From Chloroflexi bacterium AL-N1 (GTDB lineage: Bacteria > Chloroflexota > Chloroflexia > Chloroflexales > Roseiflexaceae), in the NCBI GenBank assembly GCA_013122435.1, contig WYDT01000001.1, positions 310,001-374,000 on the forward strand: DNA of 64,000 nt, in the 5' to 3' direction. Every line of letters begins with the position of its first letter. The first letter of the stretch is position 1. Below the pieces are notes generated by a model. It did no database searches. It was not told the DNA's origin and saw only the letters and a program-made list of their open reading frames with translations. The translations under genes were made by a program, and so were the position numbers. Below, in pieces: positions 18,579-26,571 of the stretch.

Positions 18579-18599
18579 CTATGCCTGTGATACGACCAC

Positions 18600-19198
18600 G
18601 GCACGGCAGGAACTGACCACCACGGGTCTAGTGTGAGGGGGGCGCCGGCGCACGACGAAGTCGTCAACAGCAGCAGCTGGTGCGTGCGTCCACCCTGCTC
18701 CAGTGCATCCGTGCCACGGCGCCCCCTGATCTAGGACACATCTCTGCCTATTGGCACAGATGTGTAGGCGGGGGGACGCAGCCAGCAGTAGGAGGCCCTT
18801 ATGGGGAACAACCCATTGGGTCCGGGCTCTCTTGCCGGATCGTGTGGCCACCGCAGTGGTTGCCTGGCTCAGACCGCATCCGCCGGGACCGCTTTGCGGC
18901 CTAGCCGATGTTGCCGCGTTGCCAGGCACGTCGTGCCTGTGGTACTATCTGTGATTGCTACACTTATAGCTCAGCCTGCAACAACGTACAACCATGTTAC
19001 CGAATGGTTCGTGAACGAGATGGTGCATGCTTGCAGGACGGGATGAATCGGGTGGGCCAGACCGATTGTGTGGCATTGGAGCGGTTTGCGCGGGGGCTTC
19101 TTGCGGACTGGGCCGTCGTCCAGGCGGGGTTGACCCACCTGTGGAGTAATGGTGCCACTGCAGGATATGTGCATCGGTTGAAACGGCTCAAGCGGTAA
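18600..19198 (+). mobile_element. ISL3-family transposase remnant
   Basis: This GC-rich stretch encodes pieces of an ISL3-type transposase in changing frames. The best preserved part, near 19010-19198, reads ERFARGLLADWAVVQAGL then LTHLWSNGATAGYVHRLKRL, matching the family C-terminus, usually WSNGQ-EGQVNRLK--KR. Upstream pieces in other frames are LLPDRVATAVVAWLRPHP (18751 frame) and ASTLLQCIRATAPPDLG (18680 frame), which fit the catalytic-domain region in the right order. At least two frameshifts are needed to join them. No clear terminal inverted repeats or target duplication were found. The element is dead and older than its neighbours' reading frames. Confidence 0.78.
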
Positions 19199-19475
19199 AG
19201 ACTGCTCAGAGTATGGCAACATGACGGAGTTATGGTCAGTTGACCGATGGAGAAGCCTGATCAACTCTTCGAATCACTAATTATACCTTGTAAGCTCAGA
19301 TGACATCGATTTGCTGAGAATGCGGAGAGGCTCTTGGCACGGGCGTTCGACTGAACACCCTGCGAGACTACAACTTGCTGCTTATACTTGTAAGCAAACT
19401 TCCAGAAGATTGAATTACAAATGGGCCTGCCTGTACCTGCTCTGTTCCATATATTGATTTGCAGAAAGCAGAAAA

Positions 19476-20177
19476 ATGTCTTCAGAGCCTATACCCAATT
19501 ATTGGCTTTCTTGCCCAGATATCGAGTTTACGTTGGATATCACTGATGATTGTGAGGCATTTTATCATCGATGGCTTGTAAATGGAGATGGGGCTTGGTT
19601 TCCCGATACTCTTCCACTACCCAAGTGGGTTTTCTGTTCATGGTTAGCAGATTATAAGCAACTTCTCCTGCACGGCTCTGGTGACCCAAACATCACGGAA
19701 TTTCAGCCACGTACACCGCAGGATCGCTCTCCTGACTCGTTCAGTAAACAAACGGCTGTCTTTGCGGCAAGTGATGGTATATGGCCGATATTTTATGCTG
19801 TGCTTAATAGAATGGAGGTTCAATGTACCATGCTCAACGGTGCTCTTCAATTTGCCACCGGCCCCAATCAATGGTCTACCATGAGGTACTTTTTTTCGCT
19901 AACAGAAAGTGCATTACATCAGTATCCATGGCGTGAGGGCATACTCTATGTACTGCCTCGGGAAGATTTTATGCGGCAACCACCATACAAACTTGGTCTC
20001 CACATGGTGTATGAGCCACACTGGGCGTGCCTCACCTCAGTTCGACCGCTTGCCAAAATCCGTGTTGCTCCCACCGACTTCCCCTGGCGCGATCAGATAC
20101 GTGGTCATAATGATGAGTACATACGGGATCGCGCCGCAGCCGACCCCTATGGATTCCCCTGGCTCGATGATACGTAA
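19476..20177 (+). CDS. Hypothetical protein, 233 residues, no recognised family
   Basis: I do not recognise this gene. The predicted protein is soluble, rich in Trp (11), Pro and Tyr, and has no signal peptide or membrane segment. It begins MSSEPIPNYWLSCPDIEF and ends in a hydrophilic tail (EYIRDRAAADPYGFPWLDDT). Codon use looks like that of the neighbouring genes and the frame is uninterrupted, so it is probably a real gene even though its ribosome binding site is weak. It lies between the transposase remnant and the convergent MuiA-like gene, with nine bases to the latter, and so may be an accessory gene. Confidence 0.6.
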   Translation: MSSEPIPNYWLSCPDIEFTLDITDDCEAFYHRWLVNGDGAWFPDTLPLPKWVFCSWLADYKQLLLHGSGDPNITEFQPRTPQDRSPDSFSKQTAVFAASDGIWPIFYAVLNRMEVQCTMLNGALQFATGPNQWSTMRYFFSLTESALHQYPWREGILYVLPREDFMRQPPYKLGLHMVYEPHWACLTSVRPLAKIRVAPTDFPWRDQIRGHNDEYIRDRAAADPYGFPWLDDT

Positions 20178-20186
20178 ATGGCTGTA

Positions 20187-21806
20187 TTATTGCCAGAGTC
20201 CCAGAATGTCGCGATCACGTGGATGTTCGATCTGAAAGGTAAATGTCAACTCTTTTTGCCGTTGTGGTGCAATGGTCATATTCCATTTCAGGATGTTCAA
20301 ATCACTTTGTTCTGCTGGCTTGGGTGAAATCTCTTGCAATTTTACCTTGATTGACTCATGACGGCCAACTGGCAGTTGATCGAATACCGTGACCTGGGCT
20401 GGTCTCGGTTGGAGATTAACCAGGGTGATCTTGTAGGTAAAAAGTATCCGGCGTGTATTGCCAATCAGCGTCTTATCAACGGTACGCTTCATCAACTCTC
20501 GTTTCACCTTCAGTCGGTCATCGATACCAAGCTGGACCTCAAACTCTTCATTTGGTGAAGTTGTTTCCAGCACGGTTTTGCCAACAAAATCATCCTCATG
20601 AAACACAGATGCAGATCCAGGTAGCAACACAAACTCAGAAGTATTAGTGATGGTTGCCCTTAGATAAGCCTCTTCGGCCATTTTAGGGGCCGAAATATAG
20701 TCAAGGTTTGACTCAAAATCAAGGGTCGTAACATTTGTGCGATGCGGCGAACCATCCGAAGGTATCGCAACAGGCCGAGCGATACGATATGTGACCGATG
20801 CACCAGCTTGCTCGATTTCAGCCTCAATAGGCGCAGCGGTTGGTGCCACCGGTGTCGGTAGGCCTTGCTCATCTGCCATTGCGTCGCTGGACATCGCTGC
20901 ACCTGCGCTAAGTAGCATTCCTCGCTCCACCTCCTGCATTTCAGGGGCTGCCTGGCGACGTTTCATCTGTGCCGTAGGCTGCGGCCTTGGTGGTCTGGGA
21001 ATATCCAGATACCACGGCTGTAACTCGGGGATAGTTGTGGTAACCGCCGGTCGTGCAGTCGAGAGCGCCAATTGAACTGCGGGCCAATCTTCACCAGATT
21101 GCTGCCGTACCAACGCCAGATACGAAACCGCCACACGATTTTCGATGAGTCGAATGTCATAGATAGGCTCCCACGCTGCACCTGCAATGAGATAGCTTAC
21201 CTCTAACTCAAGTTCCGTGCCTGCGGTGGCCTCAACCATCACCTGAATATCACGTCGAGCCGGTGAGTCTTTCCGCTGAATTTGGTTGAGACGTGCACGT
21301 ACAGCTTCAATCTCTCGTGTTAATTCACGTCGCTGTTGGGCAATCATGCGACGGGCCGCATGGACCGCGTCAAGTTCTTGTGCGAGGTAGGTCGACAATC
21401 CTGCGATACTATCAAGCGATGCGGTGTTGCGCGCTAGTCCTCTGGCCAGTTGGGTACTACCAGCATCACGTAGCGTAGTGAGAAAGTCAAGACGGGCAGC
21501 CTGAGTGTCATCATCATCAACGAGTGCCTTGTCTTGGTCTTGTAATGTTTCGATTTGCTCACGCAACTCGGCCAGTGCCTCTTCGGGTGGTTGAGTTACA
21601 AATTGAATGTCAGTGTCAACACCGAGTATTTTGACATTGGTACCCTTGCCACTTGCGCGTACTGAGTCCTCTTCAATCGTCATCGGCAGCTGTGTAAGTG
21701 TAAGTGTATGTTCGCCCGGTGTCAGCTGTATCGATCCTCGTCTGATTATCCGCGCACGATCTACGTAGACGGTCACTGCAACTATGGGTGCTTGTAATGT
21801 TGTCAT
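20187..21806 (-). CDS. Mucoidy inhibitor MuiA-like protein (DUF4139/DUF4140)
   Basis: The 539-residue protein has the N-terminal DUF4140 part (VTVYVDRARIIRRGSIQL near residues 10-27, LTLTQLPMTIEEDSVRASG), a coiled coil (about 85-185, rich in Glu, Gln and Arg), and the C-terminal DUF4139 beta-rich domain beginning near LELEVSYLIAGAAWEPIYDI. This is the layout of MuiA family proteins, whose mechanism is unknown. A disordered insertion of about 90 residues (PPRPQPTAQMKRRQAAPE and beyond) interrupts the second domain. No signal peptide is seen. It lies downstream of secA on the same strand with a hairpin between them. Confidence 0.9.
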   Translation of the reverse strand: MTTLQAPIVAVTVYVDRARIIRRGSIQLTPGEHTLTLTQLPMTIEEDSVRASGKGTNVKILGVDTDIQFVTQPPEEALAELREQIETLQDQDKALVDDDDTQAARLDFLTTLRDAGSTQLARGLARNTASLDSIAGLSTYLAQELDAVHAARRMIAQQRRELTREIEAVRARLNQIQRKDSPARRDIQVMVEATAGTELELEVSYLIAGAAWEPIYDIRLIENRVAVSYLALVRQQSGEDWPAVQLALSTARPAVTTTIPELQPWYLDIPRPPRPQPTAQMKRRQAAPEMQEVERGMLLSAGAAMSSDAMADEQGLPTPVAPTAAPIEAEIEQAGASVTYRIARPVAIPSDGSPHRTNVTTLDFESNLDYISAPKMAEEAYLRATITNTSEFVLLPGSASVFHEDDFVGKTVLETTSPNEEFEVQLGIDDRLKVKRELMKRTVDKTLIGNTRRILFTYKITLVNLQPRPAQVTVFDQLPVGRHESIKVKLQEISPKPAEQSDLNILKWNMTIAPQRQKELTFTFQIEHPRDRDILGLWQ

Positions 21807-21822
21807 AGCAAAATTGCCGCCA

Positions 21823-21854
21823 GAAGCCGAGCTTCCTACGAAACTCGGCTTCTT
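21823..21854 (-). terminator. Hairpin between secA and the MuiA-like gene
   Basis: AGAAGCCGAG (21823-21832) and CTCGGCTTCT (21845-21854) form a perfect 10-base-pair stem with a 12-base loop. A T-run does not follow directly on the minus strand (GGCGGCAATTTTGC), so it may be a weak terminator or attenuator after secA rather than a full stop. Confidence 0.45.
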
Positions 21855-21896
21855 AACTATACGAATAGCCCAGTATCATACCGCGTATACTGTATA

Positions 21897-24800
21897 TTAT
21901 TGTTTTTTTGCAGTGCCTTTTCCACGGGGGGCTGCTGCTTTTGTCTTGGTTCGCCCGTTGCCTTCTGAGGTTGCGGTAGTCGCTGCCGATGGCGCTGCAC
22001 GTCCGCGTTGGGCACTCGCCTTTGGCTTTGTCGTTGCGTGGCTACTGGTCGCAAGTTGTGCTGAAACGGTAGCCGGTTGCGTACCGTTGGCTGCTTGCAA
22101 GCGTAATACTTCAGCCAACTCATCCTCACGTCCAAGGTGACAATCTTTGAACTTTTTCCCACTCCCACATGGACAAAGATCGTTGCGGCCTATCTTGATT
22201 TTTCTTCGTACTGTACGTGATGCTTTCGTCTGTTCTTCAGACATTCCCGCCTTCTGTGCCGTATTCAGGCGTTGTTGTTGTTCTGCCTCAACCTGGGCCA
22301 GATGCTGTTCGTATTGGAATGAGACAGGGATAATCTGATACACGATATCGCGCTGAATATTACCCTTTAGTTCAGCAAACATTGTGTAGGCATGGCGTTG
22401 ATATTCCATAAAAGGATCTTTTTGTGCAATGGCCTGCATGCCCACTTCTTGTCGTAACGCCTCCATCCCTGTCAGATAGTCGATCCACTGTCGGTCAATG
22501 GAACCAAGCATCATGCGTCGCTCGACATAACGCATGTTCTCTTCACCGATGATCTGTTCGCGTATTTGATAATCTTTTTCAATCTGCTCAACAATCAGGC
22601 TTTCAATCGCTTCATCATTCATATCATCCAGTGATTCAGGCGTGATGTCTTCAGGGAATATTGGATCTATCGTTCGCACGGCGCGCAGAAGGGCTTCCAC
22701 ATCCCATTCTTCTTCATCTTCGTCCCCCTCAGGCAAGTGTTGATCGATTTGGCTCTCAATTTCCTGTTTGATCATATCGATGATTTGTTCGCGCATATCT
22801 TTCCCGGCGAGAATTGCACGACGGTCACCATAGATAATAATACGTTGTTTATTCATCACATCGTCAAATTGAACGGTGTGTTTACGAATGTCAAAGTTGT
22901 AACCCTCAACCCGTGATTGTGCACCTTCAATCGATCGATTGATCAGTTTCGCTTCAATCGGCATATCATCTTCAACACCAATGCGCTCCATAATGTTCTT
23001 GACGCGATCCATGGGTCCGAAGCGACGCATCAGTTCATCTTCGAGCGAAAGGTAAAAACGTGATGATCCGTGGTCTCCCTGTCGTCCGGCACGACCACGA
23101 AGCTGGTTGTCAATACGACGTGACTCGTGTCGTTCTGTACCGACGATATGCAGACCACCGAGTTGGGTGACTTTATCGTGTTCTACATCAGTGACTTTTT
23201 TGGCTTCGATTTGGGCTGCATGTTTTTGCTCGGGAGTCGCATCTTCGATTTTAATGCCTTGTTTTAAGAGGATGTCCTCAATCAGCAAATCAGGATTACC
23301 ACCAAGCAAGATGTCGGTTCCACGGCCAGCCATATTGGTTGCAATCGTTACTGAACCAATTCGACCAGCCTGTGCAACGATAAAGGCCTCACGTTCGTGC
23401 TGTTTCGCGTTCAGCACTTCGTGCTGAATTTTCTTGCGTTTTAAGTACTCGCTAAGACGTTCGGATGTTTCAACCGAGGTGGTACCAACTAGTACGGGAC
23501 GGCCAATTTCCTGCATGGTGCGAATCTCATTCACCACGGCGTTGAATTTCGCATCTTCAGTGCGAAAGATTTGGTCGTCAAGATCTTTCCGCATGAGTGG
23601 ACGATTAGTTGGAATAACAACAACATCAAGGTTATAAATCTTCCCAAATTCCTCGCGCTCAGTTGCAGCCGTACCAGTCATACCAGCAAGTTTGTTGTAC
23701 ATACGGAAGTAATTCTGGAACGTAATCGTCGCGAGGGTCACATTTTCTCGTTTGACCTCAACCCCCTCTTTGGCCTCAACAGCCTGGTGTAACCCATCGC
23801 TCCAGCGTCGACCGGGCATCTTGCGTCCCGTGTGCTCATCGACGATCACTACTTGATTATTCTCAATCACATATTCCTGATCGCGGTGATAAATAAATTC
23901 AGCCCGCATGGCATTATCAAGGAAGTGCGTAAGCGTATAGTATTTAGGATCGTATAAACTTTCCTCTTCAGGGATGCCCAGAAATTTTTCAACCTTAGCA
24001 ATACCCTCGTCTGTTAGCTGAACGCTCCTGGTCCGCAGATCGATCATAAAATCGCCATCAGGCTCAATATCTTCTTTTTTGGCTTCATCGGGAGTAACGG
24101 AGCTTTGCTGTAAATTGGGGACAAACCGCACAAACTTCTTATAATCTGCACTGCTTTCCTGAGCTGGTCCAGAAATAATAAGTGGTGTACGTGCTTCGTC
24201 AATTAGGATGTTATCAACCTCGTCAACGATGGCATAATTCAACTCACGCTGTGCGAGTTGGGCCTCATCAAACACCATGTTGTCGCGAAGATAGTCGAAC
24301 CCAAATTCGTTATTGGTTCCATATGTGATATCAGCTCTATAGGCCTCACTGCGTTTACACGGTCGCCAGTGGACGAGTCGCTGATCCTCAGGGTTGGCTT
24401 GAGGGTCAACATAATCGGGATCAAACAGGGCTGAATATTCGTGGGCGATAAACCCGATGGAAAGGCCAAGCTTATGAAAGATGGGACCCATCCAGCCGGC
24501 ACCAACTTTCGCCAGGTAATCGTTGACAGTGATAAGTTGACATCCCTTACCCTCAAGTGCATTCAGGTAGAGGGGTAATGTCGCGACAAGGGTTTTACCT
24601 TCACCTGTTTTCATCTCAGCGATTTTGCCTTGATGCAGGACAATGCCACCGATTAACTGTACATCGTAATGGCGCTGCCCTAATGTCCGACGCGCGGTTT
24701 CACGTACTGTGGCAAAGGCTTCTGGAAGCAAGTCGTCTAACGTTTCACCGTCATTTAGCCGTTGTCTGAATTCAGTTGTCTTGGCGCTAAGTTCCTCGTC

Positions 24801-24914
24801 AGAGAGTGCCTGAAATGCCGGCTCTAGCCCATTTATCTCTTCGACAAGGGGGGTAATTTGCTTAATGACACGTGCATTACCGTCACCAACAACTTTTTTT
24901 AACCAGTTGAGCAT
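21897..24914 (-). CDS. secA: Preprotein translocase ATPase SecA with extra basic tail
   Basis: SecA drives Sec-dependent export at the SecYEG channel. The 1005-residue protein has Walker A MKTGEGKTLVATL (near residue 100), Walker B VDEVDNILIDEARTPLIISG, the pre-protein cross-linking domain, the second helicase domain (GRGTDILLGG, RRIDNQLRGRAGRQGDHGSS), the scaffold and wing domains, and the zinc-binding SEC-C motif RNDLCPCGSGKKFKDCHLG. SEC-C normally ends the protein. Here about 85 further residues follow, rich in Ala, Thr, Lys and Arg (for example RTKTKAAAPRGKGTAKKQ). An acidic insertion (LPEGDEDEEEWDVEALLRAV) lies in the helical scaffold region. GGAGA precedes the ATG. Confidence 0.97.
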   Translation of the reverse strand: MLNWLKKVVGDGNARVIKQITPLVEEINGLEPAFQALSDEELSAKTTEFRQRLNDGETLDDLLPEAFATVRETARRTLGQRHYDVQLIGGIVLHQGKIAEMKTGEGKTLVATLPLYLNALEGKGCQLITVNDYLAKVGAGWMGPIFHKLGLSIGFIAHEYSALFDPDYVDPQANPEDQRLVHWRPCKRSEAYRADITYGTNNEFGFDYLRDNMVFDEAQLAQRELNYAIVDEVDNILIDEARTPLIISGPAQESSADYKKFVRFVPNLQQSSVTPDEAKKEDIEPDGDFMIDLRTRSVQLTDEGIAKVEKFLGIPEEESLYDPKYYTLTHFLDNAMRAEFIYHRDQEYVIENNQVVIVDEHTGRKMPGRRWSDGLHQAVEAKEGVEVKRENVTLATITFQNYFRMYNKLAGMTGTAATEREEFGKIYNLDVVVIPTNRPLMRKDLDDQIFRTEDAKFNAVVNEIRTMQEIGRPVLVGTTSVETSERLSEYLKRKKIQHEVLNAKQHEREAFIVAQAGRIGSVTIATNMAGRGTDILLGGNPDLLIEDILLKQGIKIEDATPEQKHAAQIEAKKVTDVEHDKVTQLGGLHIVGTERHESRRIDNQLRGRAGRQGDHGSSRFYLSLEDELMRRFGPMDRVKNIMERIGVEDDMPIEAKLINRSIEGAQSRVEGYNFDIRKHTVQFDDVMNKQRIIIYGDRRAILAGKDMREQIIDMIKQEIESQIDQHLPEGDEDEEEWDVEALLRAVRTIDPIFPEDITPESLDDMNDEAIESLIVEQIEKDYQIREQIIGEENMRYVERRMMLGSIDRQWIDYLTGMEALRQEVGMQAIAQKDPFMEYQRHAYTMFAELKGNIQRDIVYQIIPVSFQYEQHLAQVEAEQQQRLNTAQKAGMSEEQTKASRTVRRKIKIGRNDLCPCGSGKKFKDCHLGREDELAEVLRLQAANGTQPATVSAQLATSSHATTKPKASAQRGRAAPSAATTATSEGNGRTKTKAAAPRGKGTAKKQ

Positions 24915-25298
24915 CTGCTCGTTCTCCGTAATTTAGTTTGATATTATCAATAACCAGCATAGTTCTTGTTTAGTGGCAAGTAACTGGTTGCTACGATCCA
25001 TGCGTAGATGTTCCTCGACAACCAGGTACAAGGACGACTATGATTCAATTATAAGTGAGAATTAGTAGGTACATTATCTAAGACGCCCTATAACAACCAC
25101 AATTATACCTTCCCACTGTGCTCATCGCAAGGGGGGAACAGGAGAATATGCTATTAATCAGGACGATATGTGGATAGCAATAGAAGGGTTCTGCTTATAA
25201 CAGTCAGTAAAATAGGGGATCATAGATATGTGGTTTTGGATATGAATAAGGACAGACAATAGCGCCTGCCCTTACATACAACCTGACGATAGCTACAC
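24915..25298. other. Intergenic region upstream of secA
   Basis: These 384 bases separate the secA start from the end of the ferredoxin gene, both on the minus strand. The region should hold the secA promoter, but I could not pick a convincing -35/-10 pair. No open frame with coding character, repeat or RNA gene was found. Confidence 0.5.
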
Positions 25299-25535
25299 TT
25301 AGCCATCAAAGAAAGCTTTGTTCTTCTCGGTAAAATCTGCCCACTGCTCAGGAACAGCGTCGTCGGCAAAAATAGCTTCAACGGGGCATTCTGGCTCGCA
25401 GGCACCACAGTCGATGCATTCATCAGGGTGGATGTAGAATTGATCGTCACCTTCATAAATACAATCTACCGGACAGACTGCCACACATGCTGAGTCTTTT
25501 GTTCCAATACATGGTTCAGCGATAACGTATGTCAT
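25299..25535 (-). CDS. Ferredoxin with two cysteine clusters (3Fe-4S/4Fe-4S or 2x4Fe-4S type)
   Basis: This is a 78-residue ferredoxin. The first cluster region is [18 protein letters not shown], with the spacing of seven-iron ferredoxins (Cys8, Cys16, Cys20, then a proline), and the second is [17 protein letters not shown], a canonical CxxCxxCxxxCP 4Fe-4S motif. The acidic C-terminus ([13 protein letters not shown]) resembles the FdxA group. It carries electrons in the cytoplasm, and possible partners in the window are the FAD reductase and flavin-dependent enzymes. The ATG at 25535 is preceded by AAAGGAG, which rejects the longer open frame. The next upstream gene on the same strand encodes a Crp/Fnr regulator. 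Confidence 0.94.
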   Translation of the reverse strand: MTYVIAEPCIGTKDSACVAVCPVDCIYEGDDQFYIHPDECIDCGACEPECPVEAIFADDAVPEQWADFTEKNKAFFDG

Positions 25536-25599
25536 ATCTCTACACTCCTTTTGTCCAATTAAGGTTTGAGAGTAGTGTATCATCAGGCCATGGGGTTGT

Positions 25600-25756
25600 C
25601 TGCTACTTTTGTCCCACATGAAGAAAAATAGTAGTTTGTTAACTTCTCACTATTGCCAGGAAGCTCTTGCGATTTAGCCCTGTGCCCCGTCTGTATGGGT
25701 TCGAATTGCCTGCTACTTTTGTCCCACATGAAGAAAAATAGTAGTTTGTTAACTTC
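25600..25756. repeat. Direct repeat pair of 47 bases, 110 bases apart
   Basis: The bases at 25600-25646 are repeated exactly at 25710-25756 (both start CTGCTACTTTTGTCCCACAT and end GTTAACTTC). The second copy includes the stop codon region of the Crp/Fnr gene. Beyond the exact match, similarity continues on the coding side: the first copy can be read as [11 protein letters not shown] against the real C-terminus DREGLLTIVGS. The 3' end of the regulator gene plus its downstream flank was therefore tandemly duplicated, and one copy then diverged. Each copy also contains CTACTTTT facing AAAAATAGTAG, which could form a hairpin. Confidence 0.85.
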
Positions 25757-26453
25757 CTACTATTGTCAACAACCCTTCGCGGTCTAGTACAATCACACGT
25801 CCGCGCTGTAGTTGAACTAACCCCTCCTGAGCAAACTGACGTAATGCACGGCCTGCGATTTCGCGCACAGTGCCGGTGCGTTCAGCCAGTTCTTGATGGG
25901 TGAGTTCAGCCGGGCCTTCTTCGGCCTCATACAAAAGTTGTCGGGCTAGTCGTTCACGTACAGAACGAAATGCCAGATCTTCCACGAGTACCATCAGTTC
26001 ACGTAGTTGTTCCGCCATTTCGCGTAATAACGCACGTGCCAGATCGGGATGCTGACTGATTAGTTGAAAAAGACCTTTCTGAGGGAGTAGTAACGTATAC
26101 ACTACACTCATTGCTCGTGCGTTGGTGGGGTTGGGATGATCATCAAAAAGGGGGACAACATTAAACATTTCGCCACTTTTGACCAGTGCCAGAACCTGTT
26201 CACGCCCATCTGGTGCTGTACAGGAGAGGCGCACACGTCCACGCTGGACAAAGAAAAGACCGGGTGTTTGTTCGCCTTCCAGCACAATATGATCACCAGC
26301 GCGATAGGTACAACGTTGCATCTGACGTGCGGTATCAGCAAGTGTTTGTTCATCAAGCGGCGTAAAAAACGGTATACTTGCAAGTTCACGCGATGTTATC
26401 ACAGCTATATTCTCAATAAGGCAGCTAATTTGTAATCCACAGGGATCACACAC
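25749..26453 (-). CDS. Crp/Fnr family transcriptional regulator
   Basis: The 234-residue protein has a cyclic-nucleotide-binding beta-roll (FFTPLDEQTLADTARQMQRC to about residue 130), a long dimer helix and a winged helix-turn-helix (ELTHQELAERTGTVREIAGR). The start is the GTG at 26453 if the N-terminal MCDPCGLQISC belongs to the protein. This has the CxxCx5C spacing of the Fnr iron-sulfur cysteines, although a Tyr stands where the fourth Fnr Cys should be (SVVYTLLL). Residues that contact cAMP (the RPE-----SA of Crp) are not recognisable. No clear ribosome binding site is visible and a later start is possible. It precedes the ferredoxin gene. Confidence 0.92.
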   Translation of the reverse strand: MCDPCGLQISCLIENIAVITSRELASIPFFTPLDEQTLADTARQMQRCTYRAGDHIVLEGEQTPGLFFVQRGRVRLSCTAPDGREQVLALVKSGEMFNVVPLFDDHPNPTNARAMSVVYTLLLPQKGLFQLISQHPDLARALLREMAEQLRELMVLVEDLAFRSVRERLARQLLYEAEEGPAELTHQELAERTGTVREIAGRALRQFAQEGLVQLQRGRVIVLDREGLLTIVGS

Positions 26454-26571
26454 TGCACTTATGCTCTATTAACACATAAACTTAGATAACTCTTAGTATA
26501 CCATGTCGATAGGGGTCCTTGTGCTAGGTATAATAACAGACATCGGTCGCTTTATCGCGGAGTATCCATAT

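Noticed and set aside
18971-19264. Minus-strand open frames over the GC-rich segment
   Set aside because: They are shadows of the ISL3-like coding on the plus strand, where the residues match the transposase family.
19335-19350. Second TGGCACG match (TGGCACGGGCGTTCGA) upstream of the orphan gene
   Set aside because: The -12 half reads TTCGA and not TTGCA. One match in a region of remnants is likely chance.
20737-21075. Plus-strand open frame of 112 codons inside the MuiA-like gene
   Set aside because: Low-complexity antisense translation of a well-supported gene, without a start signal.
25680-25710. GGTTCGAATT resembling the T-loop of a tRNA
   Set aside because: The flanking bases do not form the five-base T stem, and no anticodon arm or acceptor stem is found around it.
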